DNA of 64,000 nt from Pelomonas sp963422775 (GTDB lineage Bacteria > Pseudomonadota > Gammaproteobacteria > Burkholderiales > Burkholderiaceae_C), in NCBI GenBank assembly GCA_963422775.4, contig CAUJSJ030000109.1:1-64000 (forward strand), read 5' to 3'. The notes below the pieces were generated by a model. It was not told the origin of the DNA. It searched no databases and saw nothing but the letters and a program-made list of their open reading frames with translations. Positions 18,103-26,203 of this stretch are shown piece by piece. The first letter of the stretch is position 1, and each line of letters begins with the position of its first letter. The translations under genes and the position numbers were made by a program.

Positions 18103-18474
18103 ATGAAGACCCTGCTGACCCTGCTGCTCGCCGCCCTCCCCGTGTCCTTCGCCTTCGCCGCACCCGCTGTCTGCCCGGATGCCGGCGAGCAGCTGACCGA
18201 ATACCTCGCCAGCGCCAAGCAGCGCATCGGCAGCGACGGCCTGGTGCGCGTCGAGTTCGAGGTGGACGCCGAGGGCCGCCCCCAGCTGCTGGCGCTGGAC
18301 GGCTCGCGCGCCTACCGCAGCCCGGTGCGCATCGCGATGCAGACGCTGGAATGCCAGCGCGGCACGCCACAGCGCTACGTCCTTAACATCCGCTTCGCGG
18401 ACCCGGTGCCGGTGATGGCCGCAGCAGCAGCCTCGGCGACCGTCGCGCAGGCGGCCCGCACCGACGCCCGCTGA
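18103..18474 (+). CDS. Small exported TonB-C-like protein, first gene of a LytS/LytTR operon
   Basis: A 123-residue protein with a signal peptide (cleavage after FAFA-A, about 20), a Cys pair (C26 and a later 'TLECQRG') and a strand-rich core 'VRVEFEVDAEGRPQLL'. The core recalls the C-terminal domain of TonB-like proteins. The tail is Ala-rich. The start at 18103 is supported by GGAG seven bases upstream; an ATG at 18091 lies inside that site. It is followed 10 bp later by the sensor kinase gene, so it may be a periplasmic accessory or ligand-sensing part of the system (inference). Confidence 0.7.
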   Translation: MKTLLTLLLAALPVSFAFAAPAVCPDAGEQLTEYLASAKQRIGSDGLVRVEFEVDAEGRPQLLALDGSRAYRSPVRIAMQTLECQRGTPQRYVLNIRFADPVPVMAAAAASATVAQAARTDAR

Positions 18475-18484
18475 CCTCCTCTTC

Positions 18485-19576
18485 ATGCCGCCCACGCCCC
18501 CGTCTGCTGCCATCAAGCGCCCGCTGCTGCGCCGCCCGGCGCTGGCCGTGGCCGCCGGCGTGAGCCTGGCGCTGGCGGCCGGGCTGATGCTGCCCGAGCT
18601 GGTGAACTGCAAGTTCGCCAGCGAAGACAACATCTGCCACGCCGGCCAGCTGCCGGGCCGGCGCGCCTGGCTGGCGGTGGCCGTCATGCTCTACAGCCTC
18701 TGGCTGGGCGCCGTGCTCAGCCAGCCCTGGCTGCCGCGCGAGCCCAGGCTGCGCAGCGGCGGGCTGGCGGCGCAGATCGTCGCGTTGGCGGTGCTCAGCA
18801 TCTTCGTCGGCATGGCGGGCCATCGCTTCGGCGGGCCCGACATCTTCTTCTCGCCCTACAACCTGCAGGTGCAGCTCATCCTGTCCAGCTGCGCCTGCCT
18901 GGCGCTGGAATACCACCAGCGCGGCCGCCGCCGCGAGGCGGATGCCGAATCCCTGCACCGCAGCGAGCAGGCCCACGCCGGCCAGCTCGACGCCGCGCGC
19001 TCGGCGCTGCTGCAAGCCCAGGTGGAGCCGCACTTCCTGTTCAACACGCTGGCCCATCTGCGTCGCCTGGCCCGCACCGACGCGCCCGCCGCGCGCGCCA
19101 TGCTGGCCGACCTGCGCATCTACCTCGCCGCCGCCCTGCCCGAGCTGCGCCAGGCCGAGGCGCCACTGGCACGGGAGCTGAAGCTCGTGGCCGCCTTCCT
19201 CGCACTGCATCAGCGGCGCATCGGGCCGGACCGCCTGACGCTGCGCTACGAGATCGTGCCGGGGCTGGACGATGTCATCGTGCCGTCCACCTGCCTGCTG
19301 ACGCTCGCGGAGAACGCCATCAAGCACGGCATCGGGCCCCAGGTGGAGGGCGGTGAGATCTGCGTGCGCGCCGGGCCTGATCCCGATGAGCCCGACCTGC
19401 TGCGCCTGGAGGTGGCCGACACCGGCGCCGGCATGGGCAGCGGCATCGGCAGCGGCACGGGCCTGGCCACGCTGCGTGCGCGCCTGGCCGCAGCCTACGG
19501 CGCGCAGGCGCGCCTGAGCCTGCACCTGAATCAGCCGCGCGGCCTCGTCGCCCGCGTGCAGCTGCCGTCGCGATGA
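18485..19576 (+). CDS. LytS/YehU-type sensor histidine kinase
   Basis: A 363-residue membrane kinase with about four transmembrane helices (20-140), a coiled coil, then the His_kinase/HATPase pair typical of LytS-type kinases. The phosphoacceptor is H183 in 'QVEPHFLFNTLAHLRRL', the N box is 'LTLAENAIKHGI', and the G box is 'DTGAGMGSG...GTGLATLRARL'. It should phosphorylate the LytTR regulator encoded two genes on. Two Cys in the first loop ('LVNCKF' and 'NICHAG') could form a periplasmic disulphide. Its stop overlaps the next start in ATGA, indicating translational coupling with the degenerate kinase-like gene. Confidence 0.93.
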   Translation: MPPTPPSAAIKRPLLRRPALAVAAGVSLALAAGLMLPELVNCKFASEDNICHAGQLPGRRAWLAVAVMLYSLWLGAVLSQPWLPREPRLRSGGLAAQIVALAVLSIFVGMAGHRFGGPDIFFSPYNLQVQLILSSCACLALEYHQRGRRREADAESLHRSEQAHAGQLDAARSALLQAQVEPHFLFNTLAHLRRLARTDAPAARAMLADLRIYLAAALPELRQAEAPLARELKLVAAFLALHQRRIGPDRLTLRYEIVPGLDDVIVPSTCLLTLAENAIKHGIGPQVEGGEICVRAGPDPDEPDLLRLEVADTGAGMGSGIGSGTGLATLRARLAAAYGAQARLSLHLNQPRGLVARVQLPSR

Positions 19577-20601
19577 AGCTCGACCTGCGCTCCGGCGACC
19601 TGGGCTGGATGCTGCTCGTCGGCGCCGCCACGCTGATCGCCAACGGCACGCCGCTGGGCAACAGCATGCCGGGCAACGACCTGGTGAACGCGCTGACCTA
19701 CAACGTGCTGCAGTTCGGCGTGCCCGCCGTGCTGCTGCTGCGCGTGGCCGACGCCCTCGTCGACGAGCGCCGCCTGCCGGCGTGGATCGCCTACCCGGCC
19801 GTCGTGCTGACGACGGTGATCGGCGGCGTCTGGTTCATCGCGCCGGCCCTGTACCCGCTGCTGGGCAAGGTGGATTGGTGGACGGACGAGGCCAACTACG
19901 GGCTGGCGAGCACCACCTTCGTCTGGCATGCCCTGGGCGTGGCCGTCTACGTGCAGCTGCGCTTCTCGCAGCGCGCCCAGGCACGGCTGGCGGCGCTGCG
20001 GGATGCCGCCGCGCAGCGCGAACGCCAGCTCGCCGCGACGCAGTTGTTGGCTTTGCAGGCGCGCGTGGACCCGGCGCTGCTCTCGGACCGCCTGGCCACC
20101 ATCGACGAAGAGCTGCTGAGCGAACCCCTGCGAGCGCAGAACCGCCTGGCAGCGTTGATCGAGCTGTTGCGCGCGCTGCAGCCCCACGTCGAGGCCGAGG
20201 TGTCGACGCTGGCGCGGGAGATCGTCGCGCTGCGGGCCTACGCCCGGTTGGTCAGCGCCGATGCCCAGCACACCGAGCGGCTGCACCTGTCCGGCCTCGC
20301 GCTGACACAGGACGTGCCGGACTGGCCGCTGGCGCCCATGGTGCTGCTGCCGCTTGTGCGCCCGCTGCTGGATGAAGGCACGACGCTGTGGAGCCTGTCG
20401 CTGCACGGCAGCGCCGGGCTGGCGGAACTGCGGCTGCGCGCCCTGGGCCCCGACCTCACGCAGACCCGCCTCGCGGCCGAACGCGTGCCGCTGTCAGAGC
20501 TGGCCCGCCGGCTGCAGGCCGTGCACGGCGAGTCGGCATCGCTGAGCCTGTTCATCGAAGATATGCCGGTGTTCAAGCTGACTTGGCCGCTGCCGACCTG
20601 A
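19573..20601 (+). CDS. Degenerate LytS-like kinase homologue (pseudokinase)
   Basis: A 342-residue membrane protein with about four N-terminal helices and a coiled coil, organised like the preceding kinase. The phosphoacceptor motif is 'RVDPALLSDRL' where an active LytS has 'xxxPHFLFNxL', so the histidine is Ala168 and the following Asn is Asp. The ATPase part keeps the fold ('LAPMVLLPLVRPLLDEG' at the N-box position) but lacks the Asn, Gly and DxG motifs. It therefore should not autophosphorylate. Coupled translation (4-bp overlap) with the active kinase suggests a heteromeric partner or sensor subunit. The frame is intact, so it is not a decaying pseudogene. Confidence 0.8.
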   Translation: MKLDLRSGDLGWMLLVGAATLIANGTPLGNSMPGNDLVNALTYNVLQFGVPAVLLLRVADALVDERRLPAWIAYPAVVLTTVIGGVWFIAPALYPLLGKVDWWTDEANYGLASTTFVWHALGVAVYVQLRFSQRAQARLAALRDAAAQRERQLAATQLLALQARVDPALLSDRLATIDEELLSEPLRAQNRLAALIELLRALQPHVEAEVSTLAREIVALRAYARLVSADAQHTERLHLSGLALTQDVPDWPLAPMVLLPLVRPLLDEGTTLWSLSLHGSAGLAELRLRALGPDLTQTRLAAERVPLSELARRLQAVHGESASLSLFIEDMPVFKLTWPLPT

Positions 20602-20608
20602 CCTCGAC

Positions 20609-21352
20609 ATGACCCGCGTCCTGATCGCCGAAGACGAAGCCCTGCTCGCCGCCGAGATCCGCGAGGAGTTGCTGCGCCAGTGGCCCGAGGCCCGCATTGT
20701 CGGCATGGCGCGTGACGGCCACGAGGCGCTGCGGCTGGTGGAGCAGCTCGCGCCCGAGGTCTGCTTCCTGGATGTGCAGATGCCCGGCCTGTCCGGCCTG
20801 GAGGTGGCCCAGCTGGTCGGCCGGCGCGCCCACGTCGTCTTCATCACGGCGCACGAGCGCTACGCGGTGCAGGCCTTCGACGAGGGCGCCGTCGGCTACC
20901 TGCTCAAACCGCTGGACCCGGTGCGCATGGCCAAGACGCTGCTGCGGCTGAAGGAGCGCCTGAGCCTGCCGCCGGCCGACCTCGGCGGCCTGGCCGTGCG
21001 CACCGCCGCGCCGGCGGCGGCCGTGGAGCCGCTGCGCTGGATCACCGTGCAGCGCGGCCGCGAGCTGCAGCTCATCACCGTGGAGGACGTGGCCTACTTC
21101 CGCGCCGACCACAAATACGTTGCCGTCGTCACGGCCGACAGCGAGGCGCTGATCTCGGTGCCGCTGAAGGAGCTGGTGGCGCGGCTGGACGGCGAGCAGT
21201 TCTGGCAGGTGCACCGCTCGACCATCGTCAATGCGCGGGCGATCAAGTCGGTGAGCCGGTCCTTGAGCGGCAAGCTCAGCATCGCGCTGAAGGACAGGCC
21301 GGAGACGCTGGAGGTCAGCCCGGCCTACGCGCACCGGTTCAAGCAGCTTTGA
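20609..21352 (+). CDS. LytTR-family response regulator
   Basis: A 247-residue regulator. The N-terminal receiver has the acidic pocket E8-D9 and the phosphorylation site D55 ('CFLDVQMPG'), a conserved Thr in 'VFITAHE', and Lys in 'LLKPLDP'. After a short Ala/Pro linker comes a LytTR DNA-binding domain ('ITVQRGRELQLITVEDVAYF', 'FWQVHRSTIVNARAIKSV'). It closes the four-gene operon 18.1-21.35 kb, starting seven bases after the pseudokinase stop. LytTR targets are often export, biofilm or competence genes; none can be identified here. Confidence 0.95.
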   Translation: MTRVLIAEDEALLAAEIREELLRQWPEARIVGMARDGHEALRLVEQLAPEVCFLDVQMPGLSGLEVAQLVGRRAHVVFITAHERYAVQAFDEGAVGYLLKPLDPVRMAKTLLRLKERLSLPPADLGGLAVRTAAPAAAVEPLRWITVQRGRELQLITVEDVAYFRADHKYVAVVTADSEALISVPLKELVARLDGEQFWQVHRSTIVNARAIKSVSRSLSGKLSIALKDRPETLEVSPAYAHRFKQL

Positions 21353-22178
21353 GTTGAAAGAGTTCGCCGGCGTTGCCCCACGCGATGCGCTGGGCGACTT
21401 CCACAGGCAGCTGCCCCAGCCAACCGCGGTAGTCGGCAAACAGGCCGTCGTAGTGCTGCCAGCGCTGCGTGACCCAGGTGTCGGAGCCGATCAGGAAGCG
21501 GCCGGCCTGGCTGGCCAGCAGCGCGCGCCAGTCGTCGCTGAGCCTGCCGTCGAAGGTGATCCCCGGCCGGTAGGACAGCTCGCCGCGCAGGCCCGGGTGT
21601 TTGGCCAGCAGCTCGCGCACGCGCGACAGCGGCTCGCCCGAGATGCCGGTGTGCGCCCAGATCAGCGAGGCGCCGGGCGCGTGGCCCAGCAGCTTGTCTA
21701 CCGCCACGTCATCCACATGGGCCAGCACCGTCAGGCCGCGCTCGCGGGCCAGCTTCATCAGCGCCACCGCCGTCGGCCCGTCCGCGTTCGCGCTGTCGTA
21801 GAGATGGAACTCGCCCAGGCCACGGAAGGGCCCGGCGGGGCTGCCGCGGGCAAGAAGCTCCAGCACCATGCGCCGGATGCTGTCGTCGGCAAACCAGCCG
21901 GTGTAGTCGGCGCGGTTGCGGTACAGGCGCACGAAGGGCACCCACTGCGCGCCGGCTTCGGCAATGAGGCGCAGCGTGCCGTCGTTGGGCCGGCTGTTGA
22001 CCAAGGCCCCGCGCACGCCGGCGCGGGCCATGCGGGCGAGCACGTCGGCCGGCGGGTGGGGCGCCTGGGCGTCGTCGTTGTAGTGCAAGTGGGCGTCGAA
22101 GATCGGCCCGGCATACCCAGCCTCGGCGCCTGCAAACGCAGGCAAAGCGGCCAGCAGCAGGGCTCGACGATTCAGCAT
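21339..22178 (-). CDS. Exported amidohydrolase-family (TIM-barrel) protein
   Basis: A 279-residue protein with a signal peptide ('MLNRRALLLAALPAFAGAEA') followed by an amidohydrolase-2-like barrel. It begins with the metal motif 'IFDAHLHYN' and continues with 'VLAHVDD', 'IWAHTGISGEPL' and 'FLIGSDTW'. These match the HxH, His and Asp metal-binding positions of the superfamily. The substrate is unknown. Its ATG (22178) overlaps the stop of the upstream RAYT-like gene (TGATG), so the two are translationally coupled, an odd pairing. The end overlaps the LytTR gene by 14 bases in convergent orientation. Confidence 0.85.
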   Translation of the reverse strand: MLNRRALLLAALPAFAGAEAGYAGPIFDAHLHYNDDAQAPHPPADVLARMARAGVRGALVNSRPNDGTLRLIAEAGAQWVPFVRLYRNRADYTGWFADDSIRRMVLELLARGSPAGPFRGLGEFHLYDSANADGPTAVALMKLARERGLTVLAHVDDVAVDKLLGHAPGASLIWAHTGISGEPLSRVRELLAKHPGLRGELSYRPGITFDGRLSDDWRALLASQAGRFLIGSDTWVTQRWQHYDGLFADYRGWLGQLPVEVAQRIAWGNAGELFQLKAA

Positions 22179-23023
22179 CAGACCGCGCGTTCCGCCGCGG
22201 CGATGAGGCGGCTGATGCGCGACACCGACAGGCCGAGCTGGCCGGCCAGCTCGGTCATCGCGACGCCGCCCTCGGTGTGCGCCAGCCACAGCGCCTGCTC
22301 GCGGATGCCGCCGGCGCGCTTGAGCCATTCGCCGAAAGCCGGCCGCGCGGCGCGCCGGGGCGCTACGGCGGCGGCCCGCATGCGCGCGGCGAAGTCGGCG
22401 TCGCCCAGGAAGATCTGCTCGCGCAGCCGCCCCGGCCACAGCTGCAGGCCCGGCTCCGACGCAACGAGGCGGGCATAGCGCTCGCCGGCCAGACGATGCT
22501 GGGCGGGCGTGCTTGCCAGCCGGCCAAGCAAATGGGTGTGCAGGCCATCCACGTCCAGCCAGTCGGGCGCGGCCTCCATGGCGGCCAGCGCGCGGAAGCT
22601 CGAACCCGCCCAGTCCGCCGCGCCGCGCGCCAGACCCAGGCGCACCGGGTTGAGGTCGACGTAGCGGCAGGCATCGAGCAGATGGCGCTCGCGGTCCACC
22701 AGCACGGCGTGGAAGCGCCCCTGGAACAGCGGCCCGTTGAATCGGTGGCGGCGCTGCTGGTGCTGGGTGTAGACACCGTTCACATGGCGCATCAGCGGCG
22801 ACAGATTGGCGCGGCGCGTGAACAGCAGCAGCTCGTAATGCTCCGGCATCAGCGCGTAGGCCAGGGCCTGGGCGTCGAAGCGATGCAGGGCTTGGGCGAG
22901 CAGCGCGCGCATCTCGGCGCGGTCGGTTTCATCGACGAAGGCGAGTTGCCCGCTCTCGGACGGGCAGTGGGCGCCGATCAGATAGACCGCGCCGGCAATC
23001 TCGAGTCGAGCGGGCCGCGCCAT
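22178..23023 (-). CDS. REP-associated (Y1) transposase-like protein with altered HUH motif and C-terminal HTH
   Basis: A 281-residue protein of the Y1/RAYT transposase-like family. It has 'YALMPEHYELLLF' where family members carry 'MPNHVHLLL', then a candidate nucleophile Y85 ('GVYTQHQQRRH') and the classic 'GPLFQGRFHAVLVD' and 'YVDLNPVRLGLA' motifs. The HUH pair is H62-Y-E64, so the second metal histidine is Glu. The C-terminus carries a helix-turn-helix ('MTELAGQLGLSVSRISRLIAAAE', 250-275). No flanking inverted repeats or target duplications were seen, so it looks like a resident, possibly domesticated gene rather than an active element. Confidence 0.85.
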   Translation of the reverse strand: MARPARLEIAGAVYLIGAHCPSESGQLAFVDETDRAEMRALLAQALHRFDAQALAYALMPEHYELLLFTRRANLSPLMRHVNGVYTQHQQRRHRFNGPLFQGRFHAVLVDRERHLLDACRYVDLNPVRLGLARGAADWAGSSFRALAAMEAAPDWLDVDGLHTHLLGRLASTPAQHRLAGERYARLVASEPGLQLWPGRLREQIFLGDADFAARMRAAAVAPRRAARPAFGEWLKRAGGIREQALWLAHTEGGVAMTELAGQLGLSVSRISRLIAAAERAV

Positions 23024-23113
23024 TGGGCGACCTTATGCCGGCGGCACGGGAATGGCAAGATCGGGGATCTGTCAACGCGACGGCAACAGGCCGAGAAGGC
23101 CAACCGCCAGCCC

Positions 23114-23353
23114 ATGAAGACCCATCAGATCGAAATCCAGAAGTTCAAGGCCGCGTCCACCAACCAGCACGGCCAGCTCATGTTCAAGGTGGACGCCCTC
23201 GTCTCGGCGAAGACGCCGCTCGAAGGCATCGAGCCCAGCAGCCTGCTCGTCATGACCGAGCCGAATGCGCGCGTGCTGATGGCGCTGCTCAAGGCCCAGT
23301 TCGCCGACATCGACAGCAAGAAGCCCAAGAGCCGCCACGGCCGCCACGGCTGA
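23114..23353 (+). CDS. Small conserved-looking hypothetical protein
   Basis: A 79-residue protein with no signal peptide. It starts 'MKTHQIEIQKFKAAS', carries 'PNARVLMALLKAQFAD' and ends in a basic His/Lys/Arg tail ('KKPKSRHGRHG'). I do not recognise the family. It lies 90 bp from the divergent RAYT-like gene and 17 bp before the UPF0149 gene, so it is probably co-transcribed with the latter. The ribosome site is weak (CCAGCCC). Codon use matches its neighbours, which supports it being real. Confidence 0.65.
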   Translation: MKTHQIEIQKFKAASTNQHGQLMFKVDALVSAKTPLEGIEPSSLLVMTEPNARVLMALLKAQFADIDSKKPKSRHGRHG

Positions 23354-23370
23354 ACAAGAAGACAACACCC

Positions 23371-24000
23371 ATGCAGTACCCCCACTACAACCCTGCCTCC
23401 GACAACCGCCCACTGTCCGACGAGGAGCTGAACGACCTCGACGAGCTGCTGTCGATCCTGCCCACCGAAGGGGCGCTGAACATCGAGGCGCTGGACGGCT
23501 ACCTGGCCGGCCTGCTGCTGACGCCCGGGCACAAGCTGGCCGACCTGCCCGGCGAAGCCTGGCTGCCGGTCATATGGGGCGGCGACGGCGCCGTGGACCC
23601 CGCGCCCTTCGTCAGCGGCAAGCAGCGCAAGAAGGTGACCCTGCTGGTGCTGCGCCACCTGCAGTCCATCGCCACGGCCTGGACGCTTCACCCGAAGGCC
23701 TGGGAGCCCATCTTCAGCTTTGCCGACGGCGCGAGCGAGAGCGACGACGCGGACGAAGCCCCCGAGTACGCCGATGCCGAGGACTGGGCCGCCGGTTTCC
23801 TGATCGCCGTGAACCTGGCTCCCGAGGCCTGGGAACCGCTGTTCGACGACGCGGGAACCGGCCCGTTGCTGGCACCCATCTCGGCCCTGGGCGTGGAAGA
23901 CGGCCCGCTGGCCGACGCAAGCGCCGAGGCCCGCGACGAAGCCAGCCGGAAGATTCCTGACGCCATGCTGGCGTTGTGGGCGAATCTCCAGCAAAGCTGA
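23371..24000 (+). CDS. YecA/UPF0149-family protein
   Basis: A 209-residue acidic cytoplasmic protein. The N-terminal half matches the UPF0149/YecA family: 'LSDEELNDLDELLSIL', 'MNIEALDGYLAGLL'-like sequence ('ALNIEALDGYLAGLLLTPG') and 'WAAGFLIAVNLAPEAWEPLF'. It lacks the C-terminal SEC-C metal-binding motif that some relatives have. The role is unknown; relatives are sometimes linked to protein quality control. It starts 17 bp after the 79-residue gene. Confidence 0.85.
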   Translation: MQYPHYNPASDNRPLSDEELNDLDELLSILPTEGALNIEALDGYLAGLLLTPGHKLADLPGEAWLPVIWGGDGAVDPAPFVSGKQRKKVTLLVLRHLQSIATAWTLHPKAWEPIFSFADGASESDDADEAPEYADAEDWAAGFLIAVNLAPEAWEPLFDDAGTGPLLAPISALGVEDGPLADASAEARDEASRKIPDAMLALWANLQQS

Positions 24001-24051
24001 CCCCCTCAACATAGGTGGCGCACTGGCGCAGCTTTAGGTCAAACTCAAGCC

Positions 24052-24366
24052 ATGTTGAACACCGTGCTCGCCGCGCTGGGCCTGGCCGTCTGCATCGCGC
24101 TGGCGGTGCACATGGCCCTGCCCTACCGGGCGCAGGCGCGGGTGGACACGGCCCTGGCACGGCTGGTTGGCTGGCTGCAAGCCCAGCTCGACCGCGCCAC
24201 CGGCTGGCGCCGCCGCCAGCGCGCGACGCGCGCCGCGGCACTGGAGGCGGAGCGGGTCATCCGCCGCGCGCGGGAGTCAGCCCAGGGCGATGCCCGGCTG
24301 GACGGCGAATGGGACGGCAACGTCTACCGGCCCAAGAGCTTCGAGAAGCCCAAGAAGCCGCACTAG
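24052..24366 (+). CDS. Small single-pass membrane protein, unknown function
   Basis: A 104-residue protein with one N-terminal hydrophobic helix (about 3-24) and a long, strongly basic amphipathic helix (30-95: 'LDRATGWRRRQRATRAAALEAERVIRRAR'). The tail is 'FEKPKKPH'. I do not recognise the family. It should sit in the inner membrane with a helical cytoplasmic domain. A CAAACT box six bases before ATG and no Shine-Dalgarno site suggest a leaderless start. It is convergent with the ABC exporter, four bases apart. Confidence 0.65.
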   Translation: MLNTVLAALGLAVCIALAVHMALPYRAQARVDTALARLVGWLQAQLDRATGWRRRQRATRAAALEAERVIRRARESAQGDARLDGEWDGNVYRPKSFEKPKKPH

Positions 24367-24370
24367 ATCC

Positions 24371-26041
24371 TCAGTCGGCAGACTGCTGCAGCTTCCACAT
24401 CTCGGCGTAGCGGCCGTTCCTGGCCAGCAGTTCGTCGTGCCGGCCGCGCTCGATGATGCGGCCCTGCTCCAGCACGAGGATCTCGTGCGCATCCACCACC
24501 GTGGACAGCCGGTGCGCGATGACCAGCACGGTCTTGTTCTGGCCCACCGACTCCAGCTCCGCCTGGATGGCGCGTTCGTTGGTCGAGTCCAGCGCCGAGG
24601 TCGCTTCATCAAAGATGAGGATGGGCGGGTTCTTCAGCAGCGTGCGCGCGATGGCCACGCGCTGCTTCTCGCCGCCCGACAGCTTCAGCCCACGCTCGCC
24701 GACCATGGTGTCGTAACCGAGCGGTGTCGCGCTGATGAAGCCGTGGATATGGGCGGCACGCGCGGCGCCCTCGACCTCGTCCTGGCTCGCGCCCGGTCTG
24801 CCGTAGGCGATGTTGTAGGCCACCGTGTCGTTGAAGAGCACGGTGTCCTGCGGCACGATGCCGATGGCGCGGCGCAGGCTGGATTGCGTGACTGAGCGGG
24901 TGTCCTGTCCGTCGATGCGGATCTGGCCGCCGGCGATGTCGTAGAAGCGGTAGAGCAGCCGCGCCAGCGTGCTCTTGCCCGAGCCGCTAGGGCCGACGAC
25001 CGCGACCTTCTTGCCCGCCGGGATCTCGAAACTGACACCGTGCAGGATGGGCCGCGCGGGGTCGTAGGCGAAACGCACGTCATCGAAGACGACGCCAGCC
25101 CCGCGCACCTGCAGTTCGGCCGCATCAGGCGCATCCGCCACCTCACGGTCACGGTCCAGCAGCAGGAACAGCTTCTCGATGTCGGTCAGCGCCTGCTTGA
25201 TCTCGCGGTAGATCACGCCGAGAAAGTTCAGCGGAATGTAGAGCTGGATCATGAAGGCGTTGACCATGACCAGGTCGCCCAGGCTCATGCGCCCGTCCAC
25301 CACGCCTTGCGTGGCGCGCCACAGCATCAGCACCAGGGCGGTCGCGATGATGAGCTGCTGGCCGGTGTTGAGCATGGACAGCGTCCGCTGCGACTTGAGC
25401 TGGGCCTTGCGCAGCTTCTCCAGGCTCTCGTCGTAGCGCGAGGCCTCGAAGCCCTCGTTGTTGAAGTACTTGACCGTCTCGTAGTTCAGCAGCGAGTCGA
25501 TGGCCCGGCTGTGGGCCACCGAGTCCAGCTCGTTGAGCGTCTTGCGGAACTTGGTGCGCCACTCGGTGACCAGGACGGTGAAGCTGATGTAGACCACCAG
25601 GGCCGCGACCGTGATGCCGGCGAACCAGACATCGAACTTGACGCCCAGCAGCGTCAGCACGAGCACCACCTCGATCAGCGTGGGCACGATGCTGTACAGC
25701 GAATAGCTGATCAGCGAGTGCACCGCACGCGTGCCGCGCTCGATGTCGCGCGTCATGCCGCCGGTCTGGCGTTCCAGGTGGAAGCGCAGGCTCAGTTCAT
25801 GCAGATGCCTGAAAACCTGCAGCGAGATGCTGCGCGCCGTGCCTTCGGTGGCCTTGGCGAAGATCAGCTCGCGCAGCTCGGTGAACAGCGACGTCGACAG
25901 CCGCAGCGCGCCGTAGGCCAGCAGCAGCCCGAGCGGCACGACGAGCAGGACCTGGGGCTGGCCCGGCTTGAGGTCCAACGTGTCGATGAGCTGCTTGAGC
26001 AGCAGAGGCACGCCGACATTGCAGACCTTGGCGCCGACCAT
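24371..26041 (-). CDS. Atm1/HMT1-type ABC exporter (fused membrane and ATPase domains), 5' end uncertain
   Basis: A half-transporter of at least 556 residues with six membrane helices then an ATPase. It has Walker A 'GPSGSGKST', Q-loop 'IVPQDTVLFNDTV', signature 'LSGGEKQRVAIA', Walker B 'ILIFDEATSALD' and H-loop 'VIAHRLST'. The TM-domain segments 'RLSTSLFTELRE', 'TGGMTRDIERGTR' and 'YFNNEGFEASRYD' point to the mitochondrial Atm1-like clade that exports glutathione-linked or sulfur compounds. Homology clearly continues in frame upstream of this ATG ('GDWGTVGRLLPYLWRYRWRV', to about 26125), but no ATG, GTG or TTG exists in that frame before a stop at 26221. A C7 run (26127-26133, minus sense) may hide a one-base frameshift from a GTG at 26162. 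Confidence 0.9.
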   Translation of the reverse strand: MVGAKVCNVGVPLLLKQLIDTLDLKPGQPQVLLVVPLGLLLAYGALRLSTSLFTELRELIFAKATEGTARSISLQVFRHLHELSLRFHLERQTGGMTRDIERGTRAVHSLISYSLYSIVPTLIEVVLVLTLLGVKFDVWFAGITVAALVVYISFTVLVTEWRTKFRKTLNELDSVAHSRAIDSLLNYETVKYFNNEGFEASRYDESLEKLRKAQLKSQRTLSMLNTGQQLIIATALVLMLWRATQGVVDGRMSLGDLVMVNAFMIQLYIPLNFLGVIYREIKQALTDIEKLFLLLDRDREVADAPDAAELQVRGAGVVFDDVRFAYDPARPILHGVSFEIPAGKKVAVVGPSGSGKSTLARLLYRFYDIAGGQIRIDGQDTRSVTQSSLRRAIGIVPQDTVLFNDTVAYNIAYGRPGASQDEVEGAARAAHIHGFISATPLGYDTMVGERGLKLSGGEKQRVAIARTLLKNPPILIFDEATSALDSTNERAIQAELESVGQNKTVLVIAHRLSTVVDAHEILVLEQGRIIERGRHDELLARNGRYAEMWKLQQSAD

Positions 26042-26203
26042 GAAAGACAGCGCCAGGCCGACGCGCCAGCGGTAGCGCCAGAGGTAGGGCAGCAGGCGGC
26101 CGACGGTGCCCCAGTCGCCACGAGGTGGGGGGGCAGTGCCAGCCGGGGAGGCGGGGTGGCACGGATGATGCTGAAGTGAGGGATCGCAAGCGCAGGACCG
26201 AGA

